Assembly: GCA_046262935.1 (NCBI GenBank)
Contig: JBHELT010000060.1
Location: forward strand, 1 to 64,000
Direction: 5' to 3'
DNA: 64,000 nt
Origin: JBHELT01 sp046262935
Lineage (GTDB): Bacteria > Actinomycetota > CADDZG01 > JAHWKV01
Shown: piece after piece, positions 27,598 through 34,958 of the stretch
Layout: every line of letters begins with the position of its first letter
How positions within the stretch are numbered: the first letter of the stretch is position 1
Translations under genes and position numbers: made by a program
The notes under the pieces: model-generated
The model's database searches: none
What the model was told of the DNA's origin: nothing
Seen by the model: only the letters and a program-made list of their open reading frames with translations

Positions 27598-29218
27598 ACC
27601 CCTTGTGAACGAGATCTACGAATAGTTCGACCAAGTTGGGATCGAAATGCTTGCCACTGAGCGAGATAAGTTCGTCGGTCGCCTGAGCCACCGACCAGGC
27701 TTCCTTGTATGGACGAGCGTGGGTCAGAGCATCGAATACGTCGGCGATGGCAACCACGCGTCCGAACTGGGGTATGTCTTCGCCGACGATGCCTTCGTAT
27801 CCTCCGCCATCCCAACGCTCATGATGAGTCAGCGCGATCTGCTCAGCCATCTGGAGCAAGGGCACGTTACTTCCCGACAAGATGTCGGCACCGATACGCG
27901 TATGGGTGCGCATGGTTTTCACTTCTTCATCGGTAAGTCGCCCCGGCTTGAGGAGGATGGTGTCCGATATCCCGATCTTGCCAACGTCATGCAGCGGGGC
28001 GGCTCGGCCCAAGGTTGCGATCTGGTCGGTGGGCAGACCCATGGCCATAGCGAGTCGCGCTGAGTTGAGCCCTACCCTGGCTGTGTGCTCACCAGTTTCG
28101 TAATCACGGAATTCGGCAGCAAGGGCCAGGCGCCGCAGGATCTCGAGGCGGGCCTGCTCGAGATCGAGTGTTCTTTCCTTGACCTTTTGCTCGAGTTCGA
28201 CCGAGTGCTCTTCGACCTGCTCGTATAACCGCGCGTTCTCTAGTGCAAGAGCTGCTGCATTAGCGAGCGACCCGAGAAAGGGCCTGTGGTCCTCCGAATG
28301 CTTTGGCTTGCGATCAAAGTGCGTCGCCAGCACGCCAAATGCTTCACCATCTCTTCCTTCTATCGGAAGGGCCACGTCGTGATCTCCCGCCGGCGGCCTG
28401 CCGTCGGCTTGGCTTTGAAGATAAACGGCAGCCTTGTCGGCCCCCACTCCGTCCTTCGCAGCGATCGACAGGTTCTGCAAGATCTCGCTGGTCTTTAACG
28501 TTGAGGCCAGGGACCGCGTACTTTCGTGCAACGCTCTCAGCCGATTGCGCTCCGCCAGGAGATTCTTGGCCATCACTCCAGAGATCACGGCGATCATGAA
28601 ACCTATCCCCATCCTGAAGGTGATCGAGAAGGGCAGGAATTGGTGACCGTAAGACACGTGTCCCCAGTATCTGCTGGCGGTATAGGCCAATGTCTCAGCG
28701 AACATCACCAGTAACGATCCTCGCAGCTGGAAGCGAAGGGCACCTTCCAGGGGTATCACGTACAGGATCACCCAGATGGCATTGCCCGAGTCGAACGCGA
28801 ACAAAAACACGAAGCCGATGGTCACAGCCATGTCGAGGATGGTCGTAAATATCGAGATCCTGCGAGCAACCCTTAGGTCTTGAACACCCTTGATCAATAG
28901 AGCAACGACGGAGTTGCCGAGCGCAAACATTGCTAGCAGGGCAAGACCCATCGCTATCCAAAGACCCCTGGACGGAGCTCTAACCTGTTCGGCCCTCACC
29001 GGGCTGTACTGGTAGAGCTGGAACAGACCGAACGCGAGCGCTCCCCATCTGACATGGGTCATAGTGCGTTCGACGCGCTTTATGCGAATGAGATCGGCCT
29101 GATCGGTGAGGAGCGGGTCGGCGTGCATCGTCAAATCATGCAGCCATGAGGGTCTTTCTTCCCGAATTTGCCGATAGCGCGCGAACGAATCCTGTGGACC
29201 TTTGAGGGATTTCGACAA
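27575..29218 (-). CDS. Membrane GAF/HD-GYP protein, predicted cyclic-di-GMP phosphodiesterase
   Basis: 547 residues in order: cytosolic N-terminus with FARYRQIREERPSWL, five or six membrane helices (about 58-230, e.g. GLWIAMGLALLAMFALGNSV), a GAF-like domain (about 240-340), a coiled coil (VEEHSVELEQKVKERTLDLE near 345) and the HD-GYP domain. The last shows ARLAMAMGL, HDVGKIGISDTILLKPG, HHERWDGGGYEG and ADVFDALTHARPYK, so the metal-binding residues and the GYP-like region (GGGYEG, ARPYK) are all present. It should hydrolyse cyclic-di-GMP in response to a membrane or small-molecule signal. The first ATG in the frame is used. Confidence 0.9.
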   Translation of the reverse strand: MSKSLKGPQDSFARYRQIREERPSWLHDLTMHADPLLTDQADLIRIKRVERTMTHVRWGALAFGLFQLYQYSPVRAEQVRAPSRGLWIAMGLALLAMFALGNSVVALLIKGVQDLRVARRISIFTTILDMAVTIGFVFLFAFDSGNAIWVILYVIPLEGALRFQLRGSLLVMFAETLAYTASRYWGHVSYGHQFLPFSITFRMGIGFMIAVISGVMAKNLLAERNRLRALHESTRSLASTLKTSEILQNLSIAAKDGVGADKAAVYLQSQADGRPPAGDHDVALPIEGRDGEAFGVLATHFDRKPKHSEDHRPFLGSLANAAALALENARLYEQVEEHSVELEQKVKERTLDLEQARLEILRRLALAAEFRDYETGEHTARVGLNSARLAMAMGLPTDQIATLGRAAPLHDVGKIGISDTILLKPGRLTDEEVKTMRTHTRIGADILSGSNVPLLQMAEQIALTHHERWDGGGYEGIVGEDIPQFGRVVAIADVFDALTHARPYKEAWSVAQATDELISLSGKHFDPNLVELFVDLVHKGFIHVGDV

Positions 29219-29362
29219 GGGCCTTCAGGCCCACATCACAAAAGATCTTCTGACACACCCAGCCGTCATGCCATGGGTGTGGGGCGGTAGCTCAACGGTG
29301 GAGCAAAATGACCGTCACTCAGAGGATGCAGTCTGCGAACGCTTCTCGCTGACCGTTTGGAT

Positions 29363-29392
29363 TTGCATTCTCCCGATGACTTGTAGTACTAT
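29363..29392 (+). promoter_or_regulatory. Possible sigma-70-type promoter for a short RNA
   Basis: TTGCAT and TACTAT are separated by 18 bp, each 4 of 6 to consensus. The expected start, 7 bp after the -10, falls exactly on the first base of the hairpin at 29399. The hexamers are weak on their own; the fit with the hairpin is what makes the call worthwhile. Confidence 0.4.
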
Positions 29393-29398
29393 TGGGGG

Positions 29399-29454
29399 GT
29401 TCCGCAGAAGTGAGTAAGGGGAAACCCCAAAAGCTACTGCGGAACACTTTTTTT
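29399..29454 (+). ncRNA. Candidate short structured RNA ending in a T-tract
   Basis: A 9-bp perfect stem (GTTCCGCAG at 29399 with CTGCGGAAC at 29437) extends by an A-A mismatch and AG/CT, and encloses a second hairpin GGGG-AAA-CCCC at 29418-29428. Seven T follow at 29448, so the outer stem is itself an intrinsic terminator. With a promoter placing its start at 29399, this would be an RNA of about 55 nt. No open reading frame of note fits. It lies in a 440-bp gap between the divergent HD-GYP and DUF3499 genes. It resembles no family I know; it could also be a leader attenuator. Confidence 0.45.
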
Positions 29455-29468
29455 CATACATCTACCTA

Positions 29469-29502
29469 CGAAAGACGCCTGCGCAGGCGTCTTTCGCTTT
29501 TT
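29469..29502. terminator. Perfect 14-bp stem intrinsic terminator
   Basis: CGAAAGACGCCTGC is followed at once by its exact reverse complement, then CTTTTT. With a minimal loop forced into the stem this is a very strong Rho-independent terminator on the plus strand. AAAG at the left end gives partial function on the minus strand. It sits 15 bp after the T-tract of the short RNA candidate, so the two terminators are in tandem. Confidence 0.8.
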
Positions 29503-29659
29503 CCGCGGGCCAGATCTCGAGAGGAGACCAAGCCTGCGAACTACAAAAGAGGCTTAGGTAACAAACCCGTCACATAAGACGCTGAGCGCAGATTGTTGAA
29601 AACGACTTGCGTCGCGATCGTTGAAAACTACGGGTGTGTAACTTATCGTCGTTGTACAC

Positions 29660-30001
29660 ATGGGGGAACTCTTCGCAGGCCCGGGCTTCAGGACGTGTTC
29701 GCGCTCGGGCTGTCAGTGGCCGGCGATCGCGACGCTCGGCTTCGATTATGCCAACAAGAAGGCGTGGCTCGAAGAGCTGAAGCCTAAACACGAACCAGCC
29801 ACATACGACCTGTGCGCCGTACATTCAGAGCGTTTCTCGCCCCCCAAGGGTTGGCAAGCCGAGGACCACCGCCTCCTGGCCGAGCCGCTGTTTCACGTCA
29901 GCCCTATGCCAACATCAACGCCCCAGGAGGCCGAGCATCGCGCGGCGGCCGCTGGTGCCGACAGCCCTCTCACCCTTCAAGCAGGGCTCCCCGAGATCTA
30001 G
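29660..30001 (+). CDS. DUF3499 family protein (small zinc-binding-type)
   Basis: 113 residues. The first 70 match DUF3499: CSRSGCQWPAIATLGFDYAN near 14, YDLCAVHSERFSPPKGW near 49. The Cys-x4-Cys pair with the later Cys/His set suggests bound zinc. The family is restricted to Actinobacteria (Rv3258c in Mycobacterium) and lies beside manB and whiB2, as here within 4 kb of both. The last 40 residues are not conserved. Function is unknown. The ATG follows GTACAC with no clear ribosome site. Confidence 0.85.
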   Translation: MGELFAGPGFRTCSRSGCQWPAIATLGFDYANKKAWLEELKPKHEPATYDLCAVHSERFSPPKGWQAEDHRLLAEPLFHVSPMPTSTPQEAEHRAAAAGADSPLTLQAGLPEI

Positions 30002-30105
30002 CCGCCCCGGCGCCGAGACTGTCCGTAAGGTTGCGGTTTCCTTGTTTTTCCTTGCTTATTGTTTCTTAGGTAACCGATGGGGTAAGATTGATTTTGGAGT
30101 TTTTC

Positions 30106-30408
30106 ATGACCATAGAACGCAGCCTCATCAAACAGATCCGGGTACTCGACGAGTACGACCTAAGACGTCTAACGATCTTCATCAAGGGCCTCTTAGTCCA
30201 GCAGGGGGCCGATCTGCCTGATGAACCTGCCGAGAAGCCCGGAAAGGTTTCCTACCGGCTAGAGCCGGTGCGGTGCGGCAAGCCTGGGTGCACCAGGTGC
30301 CCTCATGGACCGTACTGGTACGCCTACTGGCGAGAGGGGGGCCGCGTGCGCTCGCGCTACATCGGCCGGCGCCTGCCTGAAGATGCCCAGATCGGTCGAT
30401 CTGACTAG
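30106..30408 (+). CDS. DUF6788-like small protein
   Basis: 100 residues from the ATG at 30106, preceded six bases earlier by GGAG; an in-frame ATG at 30088 lacks such a site. The C-terminal half reads RCGKPGCTRCPHGPYWYAYW followed by GGRVRSRYIGRRLPED, the characteristic core of a widespread small family (CGKPxC-x-C-HGPYWY) that I assign as DUF6788. A zinc-bound Cys cluster is likely. Function is unknown; members are often near recombinases or mobile genes. The N-terminal half is a helical, charged segment. Confidence 0.7.
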   Translation: MTIERSLIKQIRVLDEYDLRRLTIFIKGLLVQQGADLPDEPAEKPGKVSYRLEPVRCGKPGCTRCPHGPYWYAYWREGGRVRSRYIGRRLPEDAQIGRSD

Positions 30409-30510
30409 TCATCCCAACTCGGACGAAATGGTCACAACGCGCTATGGCACCTAATGACCGCCTTGTCCGATAAAGGAGTCAGTAACTTCGGGCGAGCAGG
30501 AGGCGGGGAC

Positions 30511-30690
30511 ATGAGATGTGAGCGTTGTGGATCCAATCACGTGATTTCGATCCAAGTCGTTCTTGGGGATGGAAGCCCTGTGGAATTTTCGACTTGCCAT
30601 GTATGCGAGTCGCGGACCTGGAAAACCAAAAGCGAAACAGTTTCGCTCAGCAGGGTTCTTCAGCTCACCAATAGCAACAAGCCTCGTTAA
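30511..30690 (+). CDS. Small CxxC-CxxC zinc-ribbon protein
   Basis: 59 residues from an ATG that has AGGAGG nine bases upstream, which decides against an earlier in-frame ATG at 30454. Two Cys pairs (MRCERCGSNH and STCHVCESRTW) about 26 residues apart form a typical zinc ribbon, with a polar 25-residue tail ending in NSNKPR. Function unknown. It follows the other two small Cys-rich genes and precedes the secreted protein in the same direction. Confidence 0.7.
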   Translation: MRCERCGSNHVISIQVVLGDGSPVEFSTCHVCESRTWKTKSETVSLSRVLQLTNSNKPR

Positions 30691-30777
30691 CCAACAACTC
30701 TAACCCTGGGACGAAACGGGCGAATCTATGCCATCCCAGTCGATCCGCCCCTGCAACTAGTCCCTTTGGGGGACAGT

Positions 30778-30789
30778 AAATGATCATTT
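30778..30789. promoter_or_regulatory. 12-bp perfect palindrome, possible operator
   Basis: AAATGATCATTT is fully self-complementary and lies about 130 bp upstream of the start of the exported protein gene, in AT-richer DNA than its surroundings. It is the right size for a dimeric repressor site. No matching regulator is adjacent, so function is speculative. Confidence 0.3.
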
Positions 30790-30916
30790 CGTGTTGTGGT
30801 CATCACCCTAAGTGGTGTCGAGACAATGAAGAGACACCAAAGGGGTAGGTGAGTCAACAGTGGAAATGCAGGACTTTCGCCAAACGAAATACGTCCCGAA
30901 GCTTTACCAGGGGTCG

Positions 30917-32422
30917 ATGAAACGCATCGTCCTCTCGCTCGCCGTCCTGCTTTTGTCGGCTCCCCATTCTGCGGGCGCGGTGACCATCGGCGCCGGGGTC
31001 GGTGCTGCTTCAACCGCGATCACTTTGGTTTCGCTCAACGTCAATAATCCCTTCATAACGTCGCTCGATCAGACCGTTAATACTCTGGTCGCATCCGGTT
31101 CGGGTGAGGCGAATACGGATCCTTCCAGTGAGCTGCGTGCCAACTTCAGTTTCTTGGCTGCCCATGTTCCAGCGGCGTCATTTTCCAATGGCGACACAAC
31201 CACTCAAACCGCTGAGATCAAAGAGGGCGAGATCTCTGCCGATTCGAATACGGGCTCGGCCACCGATCTGGCAACTCTGCCGACCAACCAGGACCTTCCC
31301 CTAAGTCAAGCGGTTACGGGGTCCGTGAGGTATTCGGGAGTGAGCGCGACGGTTCGTCCGCAGGACCCGTACGCGTTCTCGTCGCTTGGCAATGTAGCCG
31401 TCGATGCTCTAGCGGGCACCGGGCTATTGCACCTCGACGGAGTGAAGATCGCCGTTTCGGACGAATCTTCTCCTTCTCAGGCTAGCGCGATCGAGGGGCT
31501 CGAGATCGCAGACATCTCAGTGCTCAAGATCGGTGACCTTTTGCAGATCTCGAACTACAACTTCACGGAACTGGTTGGACTCGGTGCAAGCTTCGATCCT
31601 GGTGACACGGCCGATCTGGGTACTACGGGCTCGACCATCACCGGACTCCTGCCCGGGGCTATCACCTCTACAAGTCCCGACGATCTGGCGAACATGGCGG
31701 TCACGTGTCCTGGCGACTTGGTGCTATCAGCCATCCCTGGACTTTGCGATGCGCTGAACGGCTACGTGAGCCAACTCGAAGCTTTGCGCGATGTCATAGC
31801 GGCGCTGCCTCTTATCGATCTGAAGGACGTTAGAGGTGGTATCAACGCAAACGCTACAGATTCCACTTCCAAATCCATAGCCAAACCGGTTACGTGGGCG
31901 AGCGCGCAGGTTGCCAATGTCACCGTGTCGGCCAATGCGAATGATCCGCAGACGAGCTTCACCGATCTGACCAATCAAGTGAAGACCGCTGTTCAGCAGG
32001 TCACGAGTACCGTCTCGGGTCTCACCGGTTTGAGGGTGACCATCACTGTCGACGATCGTAGTGAATCGCCTGACAACGCGACCGACCCGGCTGATGCTGC
32101 CTATCACATCGCATCGGCGAGCACGACGGGGCTCCGTGTCCAGGTGAATGTGCCACCACCCAGTTCTGTTGCATCGGCAGGATTCACATTGGCTGCCTCT
32201 AGCACTCAACCTATGGCTTTCGATGCACGCTTCCTGACCCTGTCCGGCAGTGCTCGTCACCGGCCGGCTCCGAACGGTTCGCCGAACAACCCGAACAACC
32301 CTGCAGGCAACACACCTTTCAAGAGTCCACACACAGGGACTAACCCGATCTGGGCATTGTGCGGGTCACTAGCATTGATCTTAGGATTTGGTTTGCGTCG
32401 TTGGTTGAGGGATGCCGCCTAG
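30917..32422 (+). CDS. Exported, C-terminally membrane-anchored protein of unknown function
   Basis: 501 residues from the ATG at 30917, which opens a standard signal peptide (MKRIVLSLAVLLLSAPHSAG, likely cleaved after a nearby Ala). An in-frame ATG at 30860 would place 19 extra polar residues in front. The mature protein is rich in Ser, Thr, Ala and Asp, with no enzyme motif; it looks like a beta-rich adhesin or envelope protein. Near the end an Asn/Pro-rich spacer (NGSPNNPNNPAGNTP) leads to one transmembrane helix and a basic tail (GLRRWLRDAA), so it stays bound to the membrane; there is no LPXTG site. A strong hairpin follows the stop. Confidence 0.75.
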   Translation: MKRIVLSLAVLLLSAPHSAGAVTIGAGVGAASTAITLVSLNVNNPFITSLDQTVNTLVASGSGEANTDPSSELRANFSFLAAHVPAASFSNGDTTTQTAEIKEGEISADSNTGSATDLATLPTNQDLPLSQAVTGSVRYSGVSATVRPQDPYAFSSLGNVAVDALAGTGLLHLDGVKIAVSDESSPSQASAIEGLEIADISVLKIGDLLQISNYNFTELVGLGASFDPGDTADLGTTGSTITGLLPGAITSTSPDDLANMAVTCPGDLVLSAIPGLCDALNGYVSQLEALRDVIAALPLIDLKDVRGGINANATDSTSKSIAKPVTWASAQVANVTVSANANDPQTSFTDLTNQVKTAVQQVTSTVSGLTGLRVTITVDDRSESPDNATDPADAAYHIASASTTGLRVQVNVPPPSSVASAGFTLAASSTQPMAFDARFLTLSGSARHRPAPNGSPNNPNNPAGNTPFKSPHTGTNPIWALCGSLALILGFGLRRWLRDAA

Positions 32423-32457
32423 TCACCGCCCGCCTCGGCCTTTTCGCGACGCAAATG

Positions 32458-32484
32458 GTCGGCCCCCGATATTCGGGGGCCGAC
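32458..32484. terminator. 12-bp stem hairpin between convergent genes
   Basis: GTCGGCCCCCGA and its exact reverse complement enclose a 3-base loop (TAT). It lies between the stop of the exported-protein gene and the stop of whiB, so it can end transcripts from both sides. There is only a short T-poor tail (TTCCATT), so termination may be of the tail-less actinobacterial kind. Confidence 0.7.
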
Positions 32485-32504
32485 TTCCATTCAAAGGGTG
32501 TTTA

Positions 32505-32831
32505 CTAGCTGGCTCGGCGCCTCAATAAGGCCTTGCGTTCCAACTCGGTTAGCCCGCCCCAGATCCCGTAGCCTTCGCGCGCCTCGAGTGCGTATTCGAG
32601 GCATTCGTTCTTCACCGAGCAGGTGTTGCATACCACTTTGGCGGAGTCTTCTCGGTCCCGCTTTTCTTTGACGCTCTCGGCGTGCTCAGGACCGAAGAAG
32701 ATGGTTGGGTCCATCCCTTTGCAGGCGGCGATATCTTGCCAGCGTGCCTCGGTGTCGAGCGATGCGAGCTTCGAAGCTACCGTCTTGGTGGTCTTCGTGC
32801 TCTTCTTGGATGGGTGCTCTTCGGTTGTCAC
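32505..32831 (-). CDS. whiB: WhiB-family iron-sulfur transcription regulator
   Basis: 108 residues from the GTG at 32831; the frame remains open further up but that part lies inside the fur gene. Four cysteines at about 37, 68, 71 and 77 (AACKG, CNTCSVKNEC) bind a 4Fe-4S cluster. GIWGG at 89-93 and the basic end (RKALLRRRAS) are the sigma-factor/DNA-contact region. Position beside manB and the F420 genes matches whiB2/whmD, which acts in cell division and septation in Mycobacterium and Streptomyces; the paralogue assignment is by synteny. The start is 2 bp after the fur stop, so translation is probably coupled to fur. Confidence 0.93.
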   Translation of the reverse strand: MTTEEHPSKKSTKTTKTVASKLASLDTEARWQDIAACKGMDPTIFFGPEHAESVKEKRDREDSAKVVCNTCSVKNECLEYALEAREGYGIWGGLTELERKALLRRRAS

Positions 32832-32833
32832 AT

Positions 32834-33355
32834 CTAACCCTTCTTCTCTAAGACCTTTTGACCTCGCCTGGGGACCGAAAGTTCCCCGGCCCTTTTTCCT
32901 TGTTCCAACTGCGCTTCCAACTGCTTCCTGCAATCTGGACAGATCCCTTTGAAAGTGATCTCCGCTCTAACGATGTCGAAACCCATCGAAGAGGTTTCGT
33001 CGAGTGCAGGCAGGGAAAAATCTGCGTCCGGCGGCACATCGACGATCTTCTTGCAACGCTCACAGACCAGATGATGGTGACTCGGCCGGTCGGCAGCGTC
33101 GTACCTCAACTTGCCTGAGACGGGCACCACATCGAGCCTGCCAACGTCGCGCAGTTCTCCGAGGGCCTTATACACGGTGGCTAGCGAGATGTGCGGCAAC
33201 TGCTGCCTGACCCGCTCGTACACCTGTTCGGCGCTCAGATGCTCCTGGCTTTGCTCAACCACCTCGAGCACCGCCATCCTTTGGGGTGTTACGCGTTTGC
33301 CCCGGGAGCGTAGAAGCGTGATGAAGGTTCGGTTCTCCAATCTGCCACCAATCAT
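32834..33355 (-). CDS. Fur/PerR-family metal-dependent repressor
   Basis: 173 residues. An N-terminal winged helix (VTPQRMAVLEVV, HISLATVYKALGEL near 55-67) is followed by the metal-sensing part: HHHLVCERCKKIVDV with His 93-95, Cys98 and Cys101, and the second structural zinc pair CPDC (139, 142). This arrangement fits PerR/Fur rather than Zur, but the sensed metal cannot be decided. The last 25 residues are a basic tail (VPRRGQKVLEKKG). Its operon with whiB links iron or peroxide sensing with an iron-sulfur regulator. Confidence 0.9.
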   Translation of the reverse strand: MIGGRLENRTFITLLRSRGKRVTPQRMAVLEVVEQSQEHLSAEQVYERVRQQLPHISLATVYKALGELRDVGRLDVVPVSGKLRYDAADRPSHHHLVCERCKKIVDVPPDADFSLPALDETSSMGFDIVRAEITFKGICPDCRKQLEAQLEQGKRAGELSVPRRGQKVLEKKG

Positions 33356-33368
33356 TTGTTGTTAGTAA

Positions 33369-33396
33369 AGATTATCGGTTAGTCGCTGTACGTCAA
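33369..33396 (-). promoter_or_regulatory. Likely promoter of the fur-whiB operon
   Basis: On the minus strand TTGACG and TAATCT are separated by 16 bp, close to the sigma-70 consensus. The predicted start lies 5 to 8 bp upstream of the fur ATG, giving a very short leader. No clear Fur-box palindrome overlaps it by eye. Confidence 0.5.
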
Positions 33397-33439
33397 CAGT
33401 ACAAGCGAAGAAATCTCGAAGGATGAGTAGTATCCACGT

Positions 33440-34786
33440 GTGGATCTGGGGACGATATTCAAGGCATACGACGTGCGGGGCACATACCCGGACCAACTCG
33501 ATGAGGTGACCTGCCATGCCATCGGGGCGGCCTTCGCCCGGTTCACCAAGGCCCCCGGGATCGTCGTTGGCAGGGACATGCGGGTCTCGTCGCCCGCCCT
33601 TTCAAGGGCATTCATCGAAGGGGCGCTTGGTCAGGGCGCTGACGTGGTGGACATCGGGTTGGTCTCGACCGACGCCTTGTATTTCGCCTCGGGCAGATAT
33701 GAGCGGCCGGGGGCCATGTTCACTGCCTCACACAACCCTGGTGTTTATAACGGGATCAAGCTTTGCCTAGCGGGAGCCGCCCCCGTTGGCCAAGACACGG
33801 GCCTTTCCCAGATCAAAGAGCTCGTGGAAACCCGACCTCAACTCCCGGCGCCATCTGGCCCCGTCGGTGCTTATGCGCAACGTGACATCGTTGCGGACTT
33901 CGTCGATCACGTGCTCGGATTCGTCGATGCATCCCGGCTTGCACCTTTGAAGGTCGTTGTCGATGCCGCCAATGGGATGGCTGGCAAGATGACCCCACCG
34001 GTTTTCGCAAAGACGCCGATCGAGGTTACGCCGCTTTACTTCGAACTCGATGGGACCTTCCCCAATCACCCAGCAGACCCCATACAGATCGAGAACCTCG
34101 ACGCGCTCCGTTCGAAGGTCATCGAGGTCGGCGCCGACATTGGCATGGCATTCGATGGCGATGCCGATCGCGTCTTCTTGGTCGATGAGAAGGCCGAGCC
34201 GGTTTCGGGGAGCCTTACAACCGCGCTCGTTGCGTCGCAGGTTCTTGCCAACCGGCCGGGGGCATCGATCGTTCACAACTTGATCTGTTCGCGCGTCGTA
34301 CCCGAGACCATCTTGGCCGGCGGTGGGAAACCGATCCGAACAAGGGTCGGGCACTCATTCATTAAGCAGGTGATGGCGGAGACGGGTGCGGCGTTCGGGG
34401 GCGAGCATTCCGGTCACTACTACTTCCCCGAGAACTTCCGTGCAGACTCGGGGATCATCGCAGCGTTGATAGTCCTTCAAGCACTGAGCACCCAGAACAA
34501 ACCCATGAGCCAGGTGCTCGCGCCGTTCAGGCGATATTGGAACTCGGGCGAACTGAACACCGTTGTCGCCGATCAGGCGGCCGTTCTCAAGGCGGTCGCC
34601 GAAAAGTATTCAGACGGCCAGGTCGATTGGACCGATGGGTTGACGGTGGACTTTCCGGATTGGTGGTTCAATGCACGCGGATCGAACACGGAACCACTTC
34701 TTCGACTGAACGTCGAGGCCAACGATCCGCTCTTAGGAGAAAGCCAGGCTCAACGATTACTCGATCTGATCAGATCCGGAGGATGA
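33440..34786 (+). CDS. manB: Phosphomannomutase/phosphoglucomutase
   Basis: Interconverts hexose-6-phosphate and hexose-1-phosphate, providing mannose-1-phosphate for GDP-mannose. The 448-residue protein has FKAYDVRGTYPDQL at 8, VGRDMRVSSPA near 43, the phosphoserine loop TASHNPGVYNG near 95, the metal loop DGDADRVFLVDE near 239 and GGEHSGHYYF near 319, then the substrate-phosphate loop ARGSNTEPLLRLN near 414. It starts at a GTG directly after a run of CCACGT. It heads the operon manB, Trm112-like, SIS isomerase, ahcY. Together with gmd at 7 kb it ties mannose supply to the surface glycan. Confidence 0.95.
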   Translation: MDLGTIFKAYDVRGTYPDQLDEVTCHAIGAAFARFTKAPGIVVGRDMRVSSPALSRAFIEGALGQGADVVDIGLVSTDALYFASGRYERPGAMFTASHNPGVYNGIKLCLAGAAPVGQDTGLSQIKELVETRPQLPAPSGPVGAYAQRDIVADFVDHVLGFVDASRLAPLKVVVDAANGMAGKMTPPVFAKTPIEVTPLYFELDGTFPNHPADPIQIENLDALRSKVIEVGADIGMAFDGDADRVFLVDEKAEPVSGSLTTALVASQVLANRPGASIVHNLICSRVVPETILAGGGKPIRTRVGHSFIKQVMAETGAAFGGEHSGHYYFPENFRADSGIIAALIVLQALSTQNKPMSQVLAPFRRYWNSGELNTVVADQAAVLKAVAEKYSDGQVDWTDGLTVDFPDWWFNARGSNTEPLLRLNVEANDPLLGESQAQRLLDLIRSGG

Positions 34787-34787
34787 A

Positions 34788-34958
34788 ATGGCTGTAGACG
34801 AAAAGCTCATCGAGATCCTTGTTTGCCCCAACTGCAAAGGCCCCATCGATTACCGCGAACAAGAACAAACCATCGCGTGCGTCGGTGAGTGCAAGTATGA
34901 GTACCCGGTTATCGACGATATACCCCACATGCTCGTGGACGAAGCCAAGAAACCGTGA
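34788..34958 (+). CDS. Trm112-like small zinc protein
   Basis: 56 residues: MAVDEKLIEILVCPNCKGPI, then a second pair in CVGECKYEYPVIDDIPHML. The Cys-x2-Cys pairs and the PVIDDIPHML ending are typical of the Trm112/YcaR family, which often act as small zinc-containing partners or stabilisers of methyltransferases. A GGAGG ribosome site overlaps the end of manB. The stop overlaps the GTG of the next gene (GTGA). It is very short and easily missed. The partner protein is unknown; the isomerase or ahcY context (methylation cycle) is suggestive only. Confidence 0.85.
   Translation: MAVDEKLIEILVCPNCKGPIDYREQEQTIACVGECKYEYPVIDDIPHMLVDEAKKP

Noticed and set aside
29281..29356. Intact tRNA gene
   Set aside because: Only the acceptor 5' strand and D-arm are present; no anticodon stem, T-arm or matching 3' strand follows.
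30720..30855. Possible riboswitch (cyclic-di-AMP or glycine type) upstream of the exported protein
   Set aside because: Stretches such as GGGACGAAACGGG and AAAGGGGTAGGTGAG recall parts of such motifs, but the conserved cores and stems do not line up.
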